A stretch of 64,000 nucleotides of DNA, taken from Polyangiaceae bacterium (GTDB lineage Bacteria > Myxococcota_A > Polyangia > Polyangiales > Polyangiaceae). A program made the translations under genes and the position numbers. Below, piece after piece: positions 36,220-44,648 of the stretch (position 1 is the first letter of the stretch; every line of letters starts with the position of its first letter). The stretch spans positions 682,001 to 746,000 of the forward strand of contig JADJRH010000001.1 of NCBI GenBank assembly GCA_016712345.1, written 5' to 3'. Below the pieces are notes generated by a model that ran no database searches, had not been told where the DNA came from, and was given only the letters and a program-made list of their open reading frames with translations.

Positions 36220-36253
36220 TGTCGGCCGACATTGTACAGGTGTCGGCCCGACA
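36220..36253. promoter_or_regulatory. Two palindromes, candidate operator upstream of radC
   Basis: TGTCGGCCGACA at 36220-36231 is a perfect 12-bp palindrome, and TGTCGGCCCGACA at 36241-36253 is the same site with one extra C. Their centres are about 21.5 bp apart, two helical turns, as in operators bound by two repressor dimers on one face. They lie 82 bp before the radC start and just outside the MITE-like element. Confidence 0.5.
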
Positions 36254-36334
36254 GTATTCTCAGCTCTCAAAGTTGCTTTTTCCGACAAAGTCTAAAAGCG
36301 CTCACGGCGCGCAAGTTGCCAATTCACTCTCGGC

Positions 36335-37093
36335 ATGATTGTCGAGTGCACAACGGCCTTTCAAAATTTGCCACGTGAACGCGCCCTTTCTGAGGGTATC
36401 TTCGCTCTCGGCGACGTTGAACTCATTGCTCTACTCCTAGGAACAGGAAGCAACGGAATCCACGTCATGGACGTGGCGAGCAGTCTCCTCGAAACGTTTG
36501 ACGGTCTAAATGGCATTGCCCAATCCGGTGTTTTCGCATTGGCCGACCATCCGGGTGTGGGCACTGTAAAAGCGCTGCGCATCTTGGGCGGCATTGAATT
36601 GGGTAGACGATTTGTTTATCGAGCGGGCCGTCGCCGTGAACCGCTCATGTCTTCGCAGTCAATCTGGGAACGGTTTGGACCTGTATTAACCGGACTTGAC
36701 TACGAAGAGATGTGGATTGTCGCCGTTGACGCCACCAACACCGTGCGTGGAACGCGGAAAGTGGCGCTCGGCGGAGTGCATGCGTGCTCCATGTTGCCAC
36801 GAGATCTGCTCCGAGTGGCATTGGCCGACGGAGCCATTGGAGTGGTCATTGTTCACAATCATCCAAGCGGAGCCACCGCCCCGTCGATGGATGACATCTT
36901 AATGACCAAACGGTTTATCCAAACGGCTGAAAGCGCGGGCATAACGTTGGTGGACCACGTGATCATTGGGCAGAACGAAGTGTACTCTTCGTTTTTGGAC
37001 CTGGGTCTGCTCTTGCAACGCTACCCCGCGCCCGAGAATTTGCCACACAGGCCGTATACAACCCGCCTGGTGCCCCCCACCAACAAGCCGTGA
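36335..37093 (+). CDS. radC: RadC family JAB-domain protein
   Basis: The 252-residue protein has an N-terminal helix-hairpin-helix-like region (LSEGIFALGDVELIALLLGT, DHPGVGTVKALRILGG) and a C-terminal JAB/MPN metal-binding domain. The domain carries HNHPSGATAPSMDD and an upstream Glu in DYEEMWIVAVD. RadC proteins were once linked to DNA repair, but their reaction is still uncertain. The match is full length apart from a short Pro-rich tail (APENLPHRPYTTRLVPP). The gene stands alone behind the paired palindromes. The start at 36335 has no strong ribosome binding site, but the family begins near here. Confidence 0.9.
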   Translation: MIVECTTAFQNLPRERALSEGIFALGDVELIALLLGTGSNGIHVMDVASSLLETFDGLNGIAQSGVFALADHPGVGTVKALRILGGIELGRRFVYRAGRRREPLMSSQSIWERFGPVLTGLDYEEMWIVAVDATNTVRGTRKVALGGVHACSMLPRDLLRVALADGAIGVVIVHNHPSGATAPSMDDILMTKRFIQTAESAGITLVDHVIIGQNEVYSSFLDLGLLLQRYPAPENLPHRPYTTRLVPPTNKP

Positions 37094-37117
37094 AACGCGC
37101 GGCTCTTCAGCGCGCGT

Positions 37118-38299
37118 CTACCCACTTTGTAAAACCGCAAGGCCCGACTTGGCAATTGACAAACCATGCCTCGTTTCGGTGGGTTTGTCCGGCCGCGGAA
37201 TGCTCTTCCAGCCAATCGCGGCACCTCCCCATTCCACTTTCGGTTCCCCACCAAGCAATCGACCGTAAAGGGAGGTGGCCTGCGTCATAGGACAGCCCAG
37301 CGCTTCGCGCACAAACGTGAGGGACATGGCAGTTACAAGATTGGTGGTGCGCGTTTTCCCGTCATCCCCAATAGCTGTCACTTTAAACGCTTCGTCCTGT
37401 TCTTCAGCAGCACGCGTTGGGTCGGTTACAACAAGGGTAAGACGCGTGATCTTGTGTTCGGTGTCGTAGGCAACATACAGCTCAAAAAAAGGACGCGTGT
37501 ACCTTACCAATTCAATATTGGGGTCTTCGTCGGGCACTCTACCCTTGCGTTTGAGTTGACCTTCCTGCACCAAAGCCGATGAAAACAGGTCATTCTCCGT
37601 TTTGCCGAGGAGGCGCTTTTGCTTCATTTCAGCGAGCGCACGGAGCAACACCTCGCGATTTTTGGCCGCCTGTTCGTTTGACCTTTCTACCTCCAGCAGG
37701 TGAGTCAACTCGGTGACGGCACTTTCATGTTCGCCCAAAGCAGCAAGCGCGTCTGCCAATGTGCGGCGGGCGTCCATCAAATGTGGGTCGAGAGCAATTG
37801 CGTCGCGATAGTCCGCGATGGCGGCGGGTAGATTTTTTTGAGCTTCATGGGTTAGACCCAAAGCATATTTGGCTCGCGCGGCGAGGGTAGACGAACCGTG
37901 GGCAGCGGCGCGGTTGAGAAATCCCTCAGCCTTTTGAAATAGGTGTTTGTCGTAAAACACAACACCCAGCTCAAAGAGGGCAGTGGGATTGTCGGGCTGG
38001 AGATTTTGCGCGCGAAGAAGCTGAAAGGCTGCGTCGTCGAGTTTGCCTGTTTTGGCAAGCGCGCGACCCAATGCGAGGCGACTTTCAAAAACATCACCGT
38101 CAAGTGAAACGGCTTCTTTTAGAGCCGACACAGCGTCCGCGTGTTGACCGAGCGCGCTGTGAGCCGTGCCGAGGGCGAGCCAAGCCGCGTCGTCTTCAGG
38201 TTCAGACGCGAGATACGTTTTCAGATCGGCGACGGCGCCGGCCGTATCGCCGCGTTCGAGAAGGAGAAGGGCATTTTGAAAGAAACCTTCGTCCGGCAT
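37118..38299 (-). CDS. TPR protein with C-terminal unknown domain
   Basis: The 393-residue protein begins MPDEGFFQNALLLLERGDTA at 38299. The frame is open to 38488, but that would overlap mepA, and TPR likeness begins here. About six TPR units cover residues 1-210 (DDAAWLALGTAHSALGQHAD, ESRLALGRALAKTGKLDDAA, ARAKYALGLTHEAQKNLPAA). After a coiled segment comes a domain of about 130 residues (FFELYVAYDTEHKITRLTLV, TNLVTAMSLTFVREALGC) that I do not recognise. There is no signal peptide, so it is cytoplasmic. It is the last gene in the minus-strand run from the HEAT protein, 38 bp after mepA. Confidence 0.8.
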   Translation of the reverse strand: MPDEGFFQNALLLLERGDTAGAVADLKTYLASEPEDDAAWLALGTAHSALGQHADAVSALKEAVSLDGDVFESRLALGRALAKTGKLDDAAFQLLRAQNLQPDNPTALFELGVVFYDKHLFQKAEGFLNRAAAHGSSTLAARAKYALGLTHEAQKNLPAAIADYRDAIALDPHLMDARRTLADALAALGEHESAVTELTHLLEVERSNEQAAKNREVLLRALAEMKQKRLLGKTENDLFSSALVQEGQLKRKGRVPDEDPNIELVRYTRPFFELYVAYDTEHKITRLTLVVTDPTRAAEEQDEAFKVTAIGDDGKTRTTNLVTAMSLTFVREALGCPMTQATSLYGRLLGGEPKVEWGGAAIGWKSIPRPDKPTETRHGLSIAKSGLAVLQSG

Positions 38300-38337
38300 G
38301 GTGAGGACGTACCCCGACTGCCCTCCAAACGCAATGT

Positions 38338-39192
38338 TCAGGGCGCTGTTGCAACTTTTGAAGACGACTTTGGATCTTGCGGAGCCGCTAAATCGCCTGC
38401 GATCGCATCGAAAAGTGCCGCGTCGTCCAAAGGTGCCAGTTGGGGGATGGGCGAAAGCCACGGCCAATAGGGCCCACCTCCCAAACAACCGGCAATCGCT
38501 TCATCAGGTGTACACGCAAGACGAAGATGGATGTGATCGTCGTGCGGAAGGCTGTCCCACGGCTCGATCATCACCTGTTCGGCTCGCCACACCAATTCAG
38601 GATCTTCACCGCGGGCGCGGGCATATTCAATAAGCAATGCTTCAATAGGGTGGGCAATAAACATCCATTGCACAGCCGATTGCGGGTCGGTCAACAGCGC
38701 GCGCACCAAAAGCCATTGGCGTTCAATATCCAATCGAACGAAGCTGCCGGGAACGGGTTCGGCCAGTCCGTCGGTGCCAAATCGAACAAATTGGACCATG
38801 GATGGGCGTCCATCGGGGGTGAGCGCATAAAACAACAGATCAACGTCGCGCCCACTTTGGTGAGAGCGATGACGGGACAGCCTGCCTCCGCCCGGCGCTG
38901 ACAAGTCGCACACGGCAAGCGGTGATCCCCCGGGCCTTTCCAATGCCACGCGCGCTGCGGCTCGTTCAATAACGTTTACAAGGCGGGATGTTCCGTAATG
39001 GAGACCGTCATAACAAATAACACGGTAACCCTCACCTTCACGCGGCAATTCTTTACCGAGCAGGAGTCGCCCGTCGTGGGGCAAACCCACCGACCCGCGA
39101 TGCAATGGTGCCAGCGGATTCGGCGCGCCGAAACACGCTGTCATCGCAATAGAAAGCAATAGGAGCAATAATTGACCGGCGCGCCGAAACAT
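38338..39192 (-). CDS. mepA: Penicillin-insensitive murein endopeptidase (M74) lipoprotein
   Basis: MepA cleaves the D-alanyl to meso-DAP cross-link of peptidoglycan in the periplasm. Zinc-binding motifs of the M74/LAS family are present: HRSHQSGRDVDLLFY and PHDDHIHLRL. GDLH-like spacing and the GTSRLVN region also fit. The start at 39192 (MFRRAGQLLLLLLSIAMTAC) gives a lipoprotein signal with lipobox MTAC; the frame opens 14 codons upstream. E. coli MepA is soluble in the periplasm, so anchoring to a membrane is a variation. It has 284 residues and follows the cinA-like gene by 75 bp. Confidence 0.92.
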   Translation of the reverse strand: MFRRAGQLLLLLLSIAMTACFGAPNPLAPLHRGSVGLPHDGRLLLGKELPREGEGYRVICYDGLHYGTSRLVNVIERAAARVALERPGGSPLAVCDLSAPGGGRLSRHRSHQSGRDVDLLFYALTPDGRPSMVQFVRFGTDGLAEPVPGSFVRLDIERQWLLVRALLTDPQSAVQWMFIAHPIEALLIEYARARGEDPELVWRAEQVMIEPWDSLPHDDHIHLRLACTPDEAIAGCLGGGPYWPWLSPIPQLAPLDDAALFDAIAGDLAAPQDPKSSSKVATAP

Positions 39193-39267
39193 GAACCCGA
39201 ATTGAGGAAGCCATAAAACGGCGAGACGGGCCAACTGAAGGGCCGCGCATGGGCATGGGGGCGCGGT

Positions 39268-39999
39268 TTATTTGTCCAATGCCACAATCACTTCGGGCGC
39301 TAGATACGCCAAAAATGCATCGCGCGCGCGCTCAACAGCGGAAGCGTCGAGTCCGTCAAATGTGAGCTTGGTTCGATAACCGGTGTTGTCCCAGGTTGGA
39401 TAAGAGCCGATATCCACTTGAGGGTAAGCCGCAACAACTCGATCAAGATGATCTTTAAGATTACCTTCGTCGAGAGTTGTGTGGACAGCCAGTGATATCC
39501 AACCGGCATCACCTTTTAGTTCTTCTTGAACAAGAGACATTTTCATTGCGAAAATCTGCGGCACGCCCGGCAATACCCACACATTCTCTTTAATGATTGC
39601 GGGCCACACTTCACCTTTCGCACGGGAGAGGCGGGAGCCTCGCGGCACTTTGGCCATGGCGAGGTGACCGGGAGTAATGCGCTCGCCGTAATACGCCCGA
39701 AGCATGTCGTCAATTTCATTAGAATACACGGTGTCCACACCAAATGCTTTGGCCACCGCATCAATCGTCACATCATCGTGAGTGGGCCCGACACCGCCGC
39801 TCGTAAAAACAACATCGTGTGTACGCGACAAGTCCTTCACTTCAGCGGCGATGGTGTCGAGTTCATCAAGAACCATGACGACGCGTCGAAATTGGACGCC
39901 TATGGCGCGTAACGCCCGCGCCAAGACCATCACGTTTTGATCTTGGATCTTGCCCGAGAGAAGCTCATTTCCGATCACAAGAGCGGCCGCCGTGCGCAT
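39268..39999 (-). CDS. CinA-type molybdopterin-binding-fold protein
   Basis: The 243-residue protein matches the N-terminal (MoaB/Mog-like) domain of CinA. Key segments are ALVIGNELLSGKIQDQN at the start, HDVVFTSGGVGPTHDDVTID with the GGxGPTxDD motif, and NVWVLPGVPQIFAMKM. The separate nicotinamide-nucleotide deamidase domain of full CinA is absent, as in the short competence/damage-inducible protein A group. In related proteins this domain acts as an ADP-ribose or nucleotide pyrophosphatase; activity here is not certain. The start at 39999 sits 14 bp after xseB, which suggests cotranscription. Confidence 0.88.
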   Translation of the reverse strand: MRTAAALVIGNELLSGKIQDQNVMVLARALRAIGVQFRRVVMVLDELDTIAAEVKDLSRTHDVVFTSGGVGPTHDDVTIDAVAKAFGVDTVYSNEIDDMLRAYYGERITPGHLAMAKVPRGSRLSRAKGEVWPAIIKENVWVLPGVPQIFAMKMSLVQEELKGDAGWISLAVHTTLDEGNLKDHLDRVVAAYPQVDIGSYPTWDNTGYRTKLTFDGLDASAVERARDAFLAYLAPEVIVALDK

Positions 40000-40013
40000 T
40001 CGCCGTTCTCCAA

Positions 40014-40259
40014 TCAGCCCTCGAAAGGCTTTAAAATAGGCTTGCCCTGTTGATCGACGGCCAACAGTTCATCGACGCGTTTCTCAGCGTTGTCGAGCCG
40101 CGCCTGCGCGGCGCGTGCGAGGCGTACACCTTCTTCAAAAAGGGCAAGCGACTGCTCCAGCGGAAGATCGCCGCTTTCGAGCTGCGCAACGATGTCGGTG
40201 AGCCTCCTCGTTGACTCCTCGAACGAAAGGTCGCTTTCGGGGATTGCTTGTGTACTCAT
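40014..40259 (-). CDS. xseB: Exodeoxyribonuclease VII small subunit
   Basis: The 81-residue protein has the XseB pattern: LSFEESTRRLTDIVAQLESG, DLPLEQSLALFEEGVRLARA and a C-terminal coiled coil (AQARLDNAEKRVDELL). XseB caps and activates the XseA nuclease for single-strand DNA degradation. No xseA lies in the window. The start at 40259 is 15 bp after the HEAT gene stop, so the two are probably in one transcript. Confidence 0.93.
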   Translation of the reverse strand: MSTQAIPESDLSFEESTRRLTDIVAQLESGDLPLEQSLALFEEGVRLARAAQARLDNAEKRVDELLAVDQQGKPILKPFEG

Positions 40260-40274
40260 TGGCGACCTCGCTGT

Positions 40275-42497
40275 TTAGAGTTGGAGGTTGAACTTTTGAT
40301 GAGAGAGCCCCGGCAAAAACAGCACGCCATCGGGATCTGCCACAAATGGCACTGCAACACCGTCGGAGCGAACCAAACGCCCCGAGCGCGGCGGCGCCGA
40401 AGTTCCTGCTTCGTTGTCCATAATCGTCACCCACGCCACTGCCTGCGCAAGCGTCGCCGTCGGCATGAGAGAACGCCCTGCGAGCGCCGCGCGGGCGAGG
40501 CCGCGAACAGAATCATCCGGGTCAAGCGAACGCGCTATTTCAAGCGTTTCAATGCGCTGCTTTTCAGTGCGCTGCGACAACGCGCGAATGATTGCACCCC
40601 GCACCGAGGCATCGTCTTCAAAGCGATATGCCTCCACAAGCAGGCTCACCGCATCGTGTTCAGGGTCTTTGCCGAGGCCCAACGCCACGTGTGCACGCAC
40701 CACCGGATCGGTGCCTTTTAGAAGGCGTTTGATGCGTTCGCGCGTGACGTCGTCGTCTCGCGTTGGGAGCGCGCGCGCAGCGAGCGGCGCGAGTGGTCCG
40801 CCGCTTTCGGCCCAAGCAGCGAGCGTTGACGTGGGAACCTTTCGACCGGATGGATCGATGAGCAATCCAACACCCGCGGCGATTGCGATCGCCTTTGGTT
40901 TGGCGAGATCCTCACCGCGCGCCCACGGCTTTTCGATCAGATCCATAAACGGCGCAAGGTTCGCCGAGCTTCGCGAAAGCGCACCGCGCGCGGCGGCAAA
41001 GAGAGCCGCTTCGTCGCACTTTTTCTCGGTGCAGAGCGCCACGAAATCGGCCGGATCTTTCACTCCGATTGCAACAAGGCCCAACACCGCAACGGACCGC
41101 GACGACGCGTCTTTAGAGTTGAGCCAGCCTTCAAGTTTGCCTTGAAGCCCCGCCACAGATTCGCTCCGCGTCAGCGCGCGGAGAAGCGCCGCACGCACAA
41201 GCGCTCTACCGATCACATCTTCTTTTGCGCTCGATGACCACTTTTCAATGGCCGTCTTTGCTTCCTCGTTGGGCATTTTCGCCAGAACAAAGAGCGCCGT
41301 TGATGCCTGCGCCGAAAGTGTACCTTTCGGTGTTTCCGCCTCCGTTGGCTCGGGATCTTTTTTGCTTGGTTTGCCGGCTTTTTTGGTACCTTTTTCGTTT
41401 TTTGAATCTTTCGATTCAGGCTCAGTAACCTTTGGTTTTTCACCCGTGATGCCGGCATCTACCAACGCCGACAACGCCTTTGCAGCGTCCGCACCGCCGA
41501 TGCGACCGAGCGCAGAGATCGCTTGAAGTTTTTGATCGCTCGAAAGCTCGTCGAAGACTTTTGTGATCGGTGCGACAAGCGCGCGCGACGGAGATCGCTG
41601 CGCCAACGCGAGGCCGGCGTCGCGTGTGATGTCACTCGCAAGCAGCGCGGACACCGCGGGCGCGGCTTCAGGCGCACCCAGCAGAACAAGGACTTCAGCA
41701 GCGATTTTAAGCAGGCGCGGATCGCCTCGTTTTAGCCACGGGGTAACGGCGGCGGCGGCTTTTTCATCACCGAGTTTGGCGAGAGCGACAACGCTCGCGA
41801 GTTTCGCGTCTGTTTCATTTTCGCTTAGAAAAGGGCGCAAATGTTCAATCGCTCGAAGATCGCCAAGCTCACCGAGAAATGTGATCTGCGAAGCCGAGAG
41901 CTTTTTCTTCGGCTCCAAAAACGTTTCAAGCATTGTGGGCGGATGCACCTTGAGCGCAAACGTGGCCGCGTCACCCGAGAGCCCGCCGCGTTCAACAGCG
42001 AGGAGCAGCGGAACGGTTGTTTTCTTTGTTCCCGCGCGTGCGAGTGCGAGCGCCGCGGTTCGCCGAAGAATGCCCGAAAGGGGTGAAATTGTTCCGCGCG
42101 CTTCAGGACCGACGGGCGTTGTCAGTTCACGAACGAGCACTTGTCGCGCCGGATCTTTGTCGGTGTGGGCCGCGAGAACGCGCACCGCGGCGAGACGAAC
42201 CATCGTGTCTGAAATGCTTGATCCGCCGCCCTCCAGAGAAGCAACGAGCGCTTCGATCGCATCGTCACTTCCGAGCGCACCGAGCCTCTCCACGCCGCGA
42301 ACGCGATCTTCAAGTTTGTCCGATAAAAGAAGGCGTTTTGCGGGCCCAACACCAAATAGTTCTGTGAGCGATCCGGTGCCGCCGATGGGCTTGGCCGTGT
42401 CACGATCGCGAGACGCGGGCACATCCGCAAGCGCTGTGGACGACGGACCAAACGCGAAGGCGCTGAGAAGTGCGAGGGCGGTGACGGCGCGGCGCAT
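40275..42497 (-). CDS. Exported HEAT-repeat protein
   Basis: The 740-residue protein begins MRRAVTALALLSAFAFGPSS at 42497 with a signal peptide cleaved near ALADVPA; the frame is open to 42923 but that part is not protein-like. HEAT/Armadillo-type helical pairs fill most of the length (DRVRGVERLGALGSDDAIEA, VSALLASDITRDAGLALAQR, AKALSALVDAGITG), interrupted near residue 400 by a Lys/Glu/Pro-rich linker. The pattern resembles PBS-lyase HEAT repeats. The C-terminal 80 residues may be a small beta domain (RSGRLVRSDGVAVPFV). It is a periplasmic or surface scaffold with unknown partners and heads the run that ends with the TPR gene. Confidence 0.85.
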   Translation of the reverse strand: MRRAVTALALLSAFAFGPSSTALADVPASRDRDTAKPIGGTGSLTELFGVGPAKRLLLSDKLEDRVRGVERLGALGSDDAIEALVASLEGGGSSISDTMVRLAAVRVLAAHTDKDPARQVLVRELTTPVGPEARGTISPLSGILRRTAALALARAGTKKTTVPLLLAVERGGLSGDAATFALKVHPPTMLETFLEPKKKLSASQITFLGELGDLRAIEHLRPFLSENETDAKLASVVALAKLGDEKAAAAVTPWLKRGDPRLLKIAAEVLVLLGAPEAAPAVSALLASDITRDAGLALAQRSPSRALVAPITKVFDELSSDQKLQAISALGRIGGADAAKALSALVDAGITGEKPKVTEPESKDSKNEKGTKKAGKPSKKDPEPTEAETPKGTLSAQASTALFVLAKMPNEEAKTAIEKWSSSAKEDVIGRALVRAALLRALTRSESVAGLQGKLEGWLNSKDASSRSVAVLGLVAIGVKDPADFVALCTEKKCDEAALFAAARGALSRSSANLAPFMDLIEKPWARGEDLAKPKAIAIAAGVGLLIDPSGRKVPTSTLAAWAESGGPLAPLAARALPTRDDDVTRERIKRLLKGTDPVVRAHVALGLGKDPEHDAVSLLVEAYRFEDDASVRGAIIRALSQRTEKQRIETLEIARSLDPDDSVRGLARAALAGRSLMPTATLAQAVAWVTIMDNEAGTSAPPRSGRLVRSDGVAVPFVADPDGVLFLPGLSHQKFNLQL

Positions 42498-42726
42498 CGC
42501 GTGAACTATCGGCCACCCGCGAGCCGATGTCGATACGTCCGCGCCGGAACGAGGCGCATAACTGCCAAACGCGACGGCGCCCCGAACCCTTACCCGTGCA
42601 CGAGCGCGTAAATAACTACACGGCGAGATGGTGCCGAATTCGGGCAATGGGGACGGAAGCGTGCGCGCGGTTGCAATCGGACTCCGTGGAAGCGAACGAC
42701 CCTGATAGGCTCCGCGTTTCAAGGGA

Positions 42727-42744
42727 GGTGACCGACGGGTCACC
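42727..42744. promoter_or_regulatory. Inverted repeat upstream of the radical SAM gene
   Basis: GGTGACC, loop GACG, then GGTCACC: a perfect 7-bp inverted repeat ending 32 bp before the start codon at 42777. It is either an operator or a 5'-leader hairpin. No motif for a known regulator is evident. The rest of the 279-bp divergent gap, 42498-42776, shows nothing else I can name. Confidence 0.45.
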
Positions 42745-42776
42745 CCTGTAAATGAAGCGTCGAAGGTAACGGGCAC

Positions 42777-44648
42777 ATGGAATTGACCAAAACGCTCGAA
42801 AAGATCGTTACGGCATCCGCGGGCAAAGCTTGGAATGTGATGCAAGCCGTAAATGGCATGCTCCCCGAGCCCGCCACGTTTCGGCCAAAGTGGAGTGACA
42901 AACCCATTCCACAGCGCAAACACCGTTCAAAACCCACGCTCGGGTGGCCCCGAACAACGGACAGTTTGTGTCCGCGCTGCGTGAAAGAGGCGCGCGACGA
43001 AATTCTCAAAGGCGACGCCGATTGGCAGCGTCTTCTGAATGAAAAGCCGGGTGAGATTAAAGCGCGAATAGTAGAGCGCGACGGCAAGATCGTGATGGAG
43101 AAGACGTGTCCGAAACACGGTGACTTCGACGACGTTCTCTCGATCGATCCCAAGTTTTTGCAGCGCATTGAGAGTTTGTTTTCGGGGCGCGATGTGGAGA
43201 TGACACCCGACAAACTGCACGAACACGGGTCGTCGAGCATTCGTTACGGGCGCGGCGCAGTGTTGACAGTCGACCTGACAAATCGCTGCAACATGATGTG
43301 TGACCCGTGTTTTATGGACGCCAATCAGGTTGGTTACGTCCATGAACTTTCGTGGGAAGAAATCACTCGCATTCTCGACGACGCCGCTGAAGTGCGCCCC
43401 CGACGCCAAATGTCAATTCAGTTTTCGGGCGGTGAACCCACGCTGTCGCCCCATTTTCTGGATGCAATTCGTTACGCACGAAAAAAGGGGTACTTTGCAG
43501 TTCAATGCGCAACAAACGGTATTCGCTTCGCACAAGAACCGGGGTTTGCCAAACAGGCCAAAGAGGCCGGACTGCGAATGGCCTATTTGCAATTCGACGG
43601 TGTGACAAATGAAGCGAACAGCCACCGCAAGATAGGCAATTTGTATGATGTCAAGTTCCGCGCCATTGAAGAGTTGGCGGCGGCGGGCATTGACGTCATT
43701 CTCGTTGTCACAATCGTCAACGGGGTCAATAACGACCAAGTTGGCCCCATTGTGGAATTTGCGGTTGAAAACGCCGACAAGATAACAGTGGTCAGTTTTC
43801 AACCGGTGAGTTTTACCGGTCGAGATGAAGAAATCTCCGACGAATTAAGGCGAGAGCAGCGTTACACATTGAGTCATTTGGCGCATGACATTGCCAAACA
43901 AACAGGTGTGACAGACCCGTTGCGTGACTGGTTTCCACTCTCGGCGCTCTCACCTTTCGGTGACGTGGTTGACTTGATGGATGGTCCTGACAAGGACTTT
44001 GGTCAACTCAACTGCGGGTGCCACCCCAACTGCGGTGTTGGAACCGTGTTGTTTGTAAACAAGCGAACCAAAGAAATGGTGCCGCTGCTCGACTTTTTGG
44101 ACATGGATGGTCTGCTTTCAGACCTGAAAACGTTGTTTGATGCAGGTCGTGCGGGCAACTGGGGACGCGCACAACTCGTGGCCTCGATCCTCAGAAATTA
44201 TAAGCCTGAAAAAGCCCCCGCGGGGTTTAATCTGCAAACCCTTGTCCGGCAGTTTTTAAGCCAAACAGGCGCGGCGCATGCCGGCGAAAACGACGCAAAA
44301 GAGTATGAATGGCGTGTGCTTTTCGTGGCCGGAATGTGGTTTCAAGACCTCTTCAACTACGACTTCCGACGCACAGAAATGTGCATTATTCCCTACGGTA
44401 CTCAGCTCGGTGAAATTTCGTTTTGCGCTTACAATACCGGCGTCGGCTGGCGTCAGGTGATCGAAAAAATGAAGGCCAATGCGAGCGTCGCCGAGTGGTA
44501 TAAAAAATACGGTCGCCATCCTGTGTACGCAAAAAATCAGGATATTGATCTGCTCGAAGGCGAGCGCACAATCCGCGAACATCCCCTGGCAATTGAAGAG
44601 CGACAACAGGGTAAGAAGGGTAGAACCCGTCTACCCATCGTGGGCTAG
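42777..44648 (+). CDS. Radical SAM protein, tetraether-lipid-synthase (Tes/MJ0619) type
   Basis: The 623-residue protein has the layout of MJ0619-type proteins. An N-terminal metal site has C65 and C68 in LCPRC and C111 in EKTCPKHG. The radical SAM core has LTNRCNMMCDPCF (C171, C175, C178) and FSGGEPT. Further cysteines for auxiliary clusters sit in NCGCHPNCG (C413, C415, C419) and at C536 and C550. Archaeal Tes joins two archaeol lipid tails to form tetraethers by C-C coupling. Homologues exist in bacteria, where the substrate is less certain; coupling of fatty-acyl or ether chains into membrane-spanning lipids is a reasonable inference. No other lipid gene is adjacent. It overlaps the convergent hemerythrin gene stop by 4 bp. 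Confidence 0.8.
   Translation: MELTKTLEKIVTASAGKAWNVMQAVNGMLPEPATFRPKWSDKPIPQRKHRSKPTLGWPRTTDSLCPRCVKEARDEILKGDADWQRLLNEKPGEIKARIVERDGKIVMEKTCPKHGDFDDVLSIDPKFLQRIESLFSGRDVEMTPDKLHEHGSSSIRYGRGAVLTVDLTNRCNMMCDPCFMDANQVGYVHELSWEEITRILDDAAEVRPRRQMSIQFSGGEPTLSPHFLDAIRYARKKGYFAVQCATNGIRFAQEPGFAKQAKEAGLRMAYLQFDGVTNEANSHRKIGNLYDVKFRAIEELAAAGIDVILVVTIVNGVNNDQVGPIVEFAVENADKITVVSFQPVSFTGRDEEISDELRREQRYTLSHLAHDIAKQTGVTDPLRDWFPLSALSPFGDVVDLMDGPDKDFGQLNCGCHPNCGVGTVLFVNKRTKEMVPLLDFLDMDGLLSDLKTLFDAGRAGNWGRAQLVASILRNYKPEKAPAGFNLQTLVRQFLSQTGAAHAGENDAKEYEWRVLFVAGMWFQDLFNYDFRRTEMCIIPYGTQLGEISFCAYNTGVGWRQVIEKMKANASVAEWYKKYGRHPVYAKNQDIDLLEGERTIREHPLAIEERQQGKKGRTRLPIVG

Noticed and set aside
36335..37093. radC as part of a genomic island, with the nearby MITE-like element as its boundary
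   Set aside because: No integrase, att-like repeats or clear composition change flank it; the element is found elsewhere without radC.
40414..42504. Plus-strand frames 40414-41145 and 41563-42504 opposite the HEAT gene
   Set aside because: The minus-strand HEAT protein has a signal peptide and clear repeats; the plus frames have no recognisable content.
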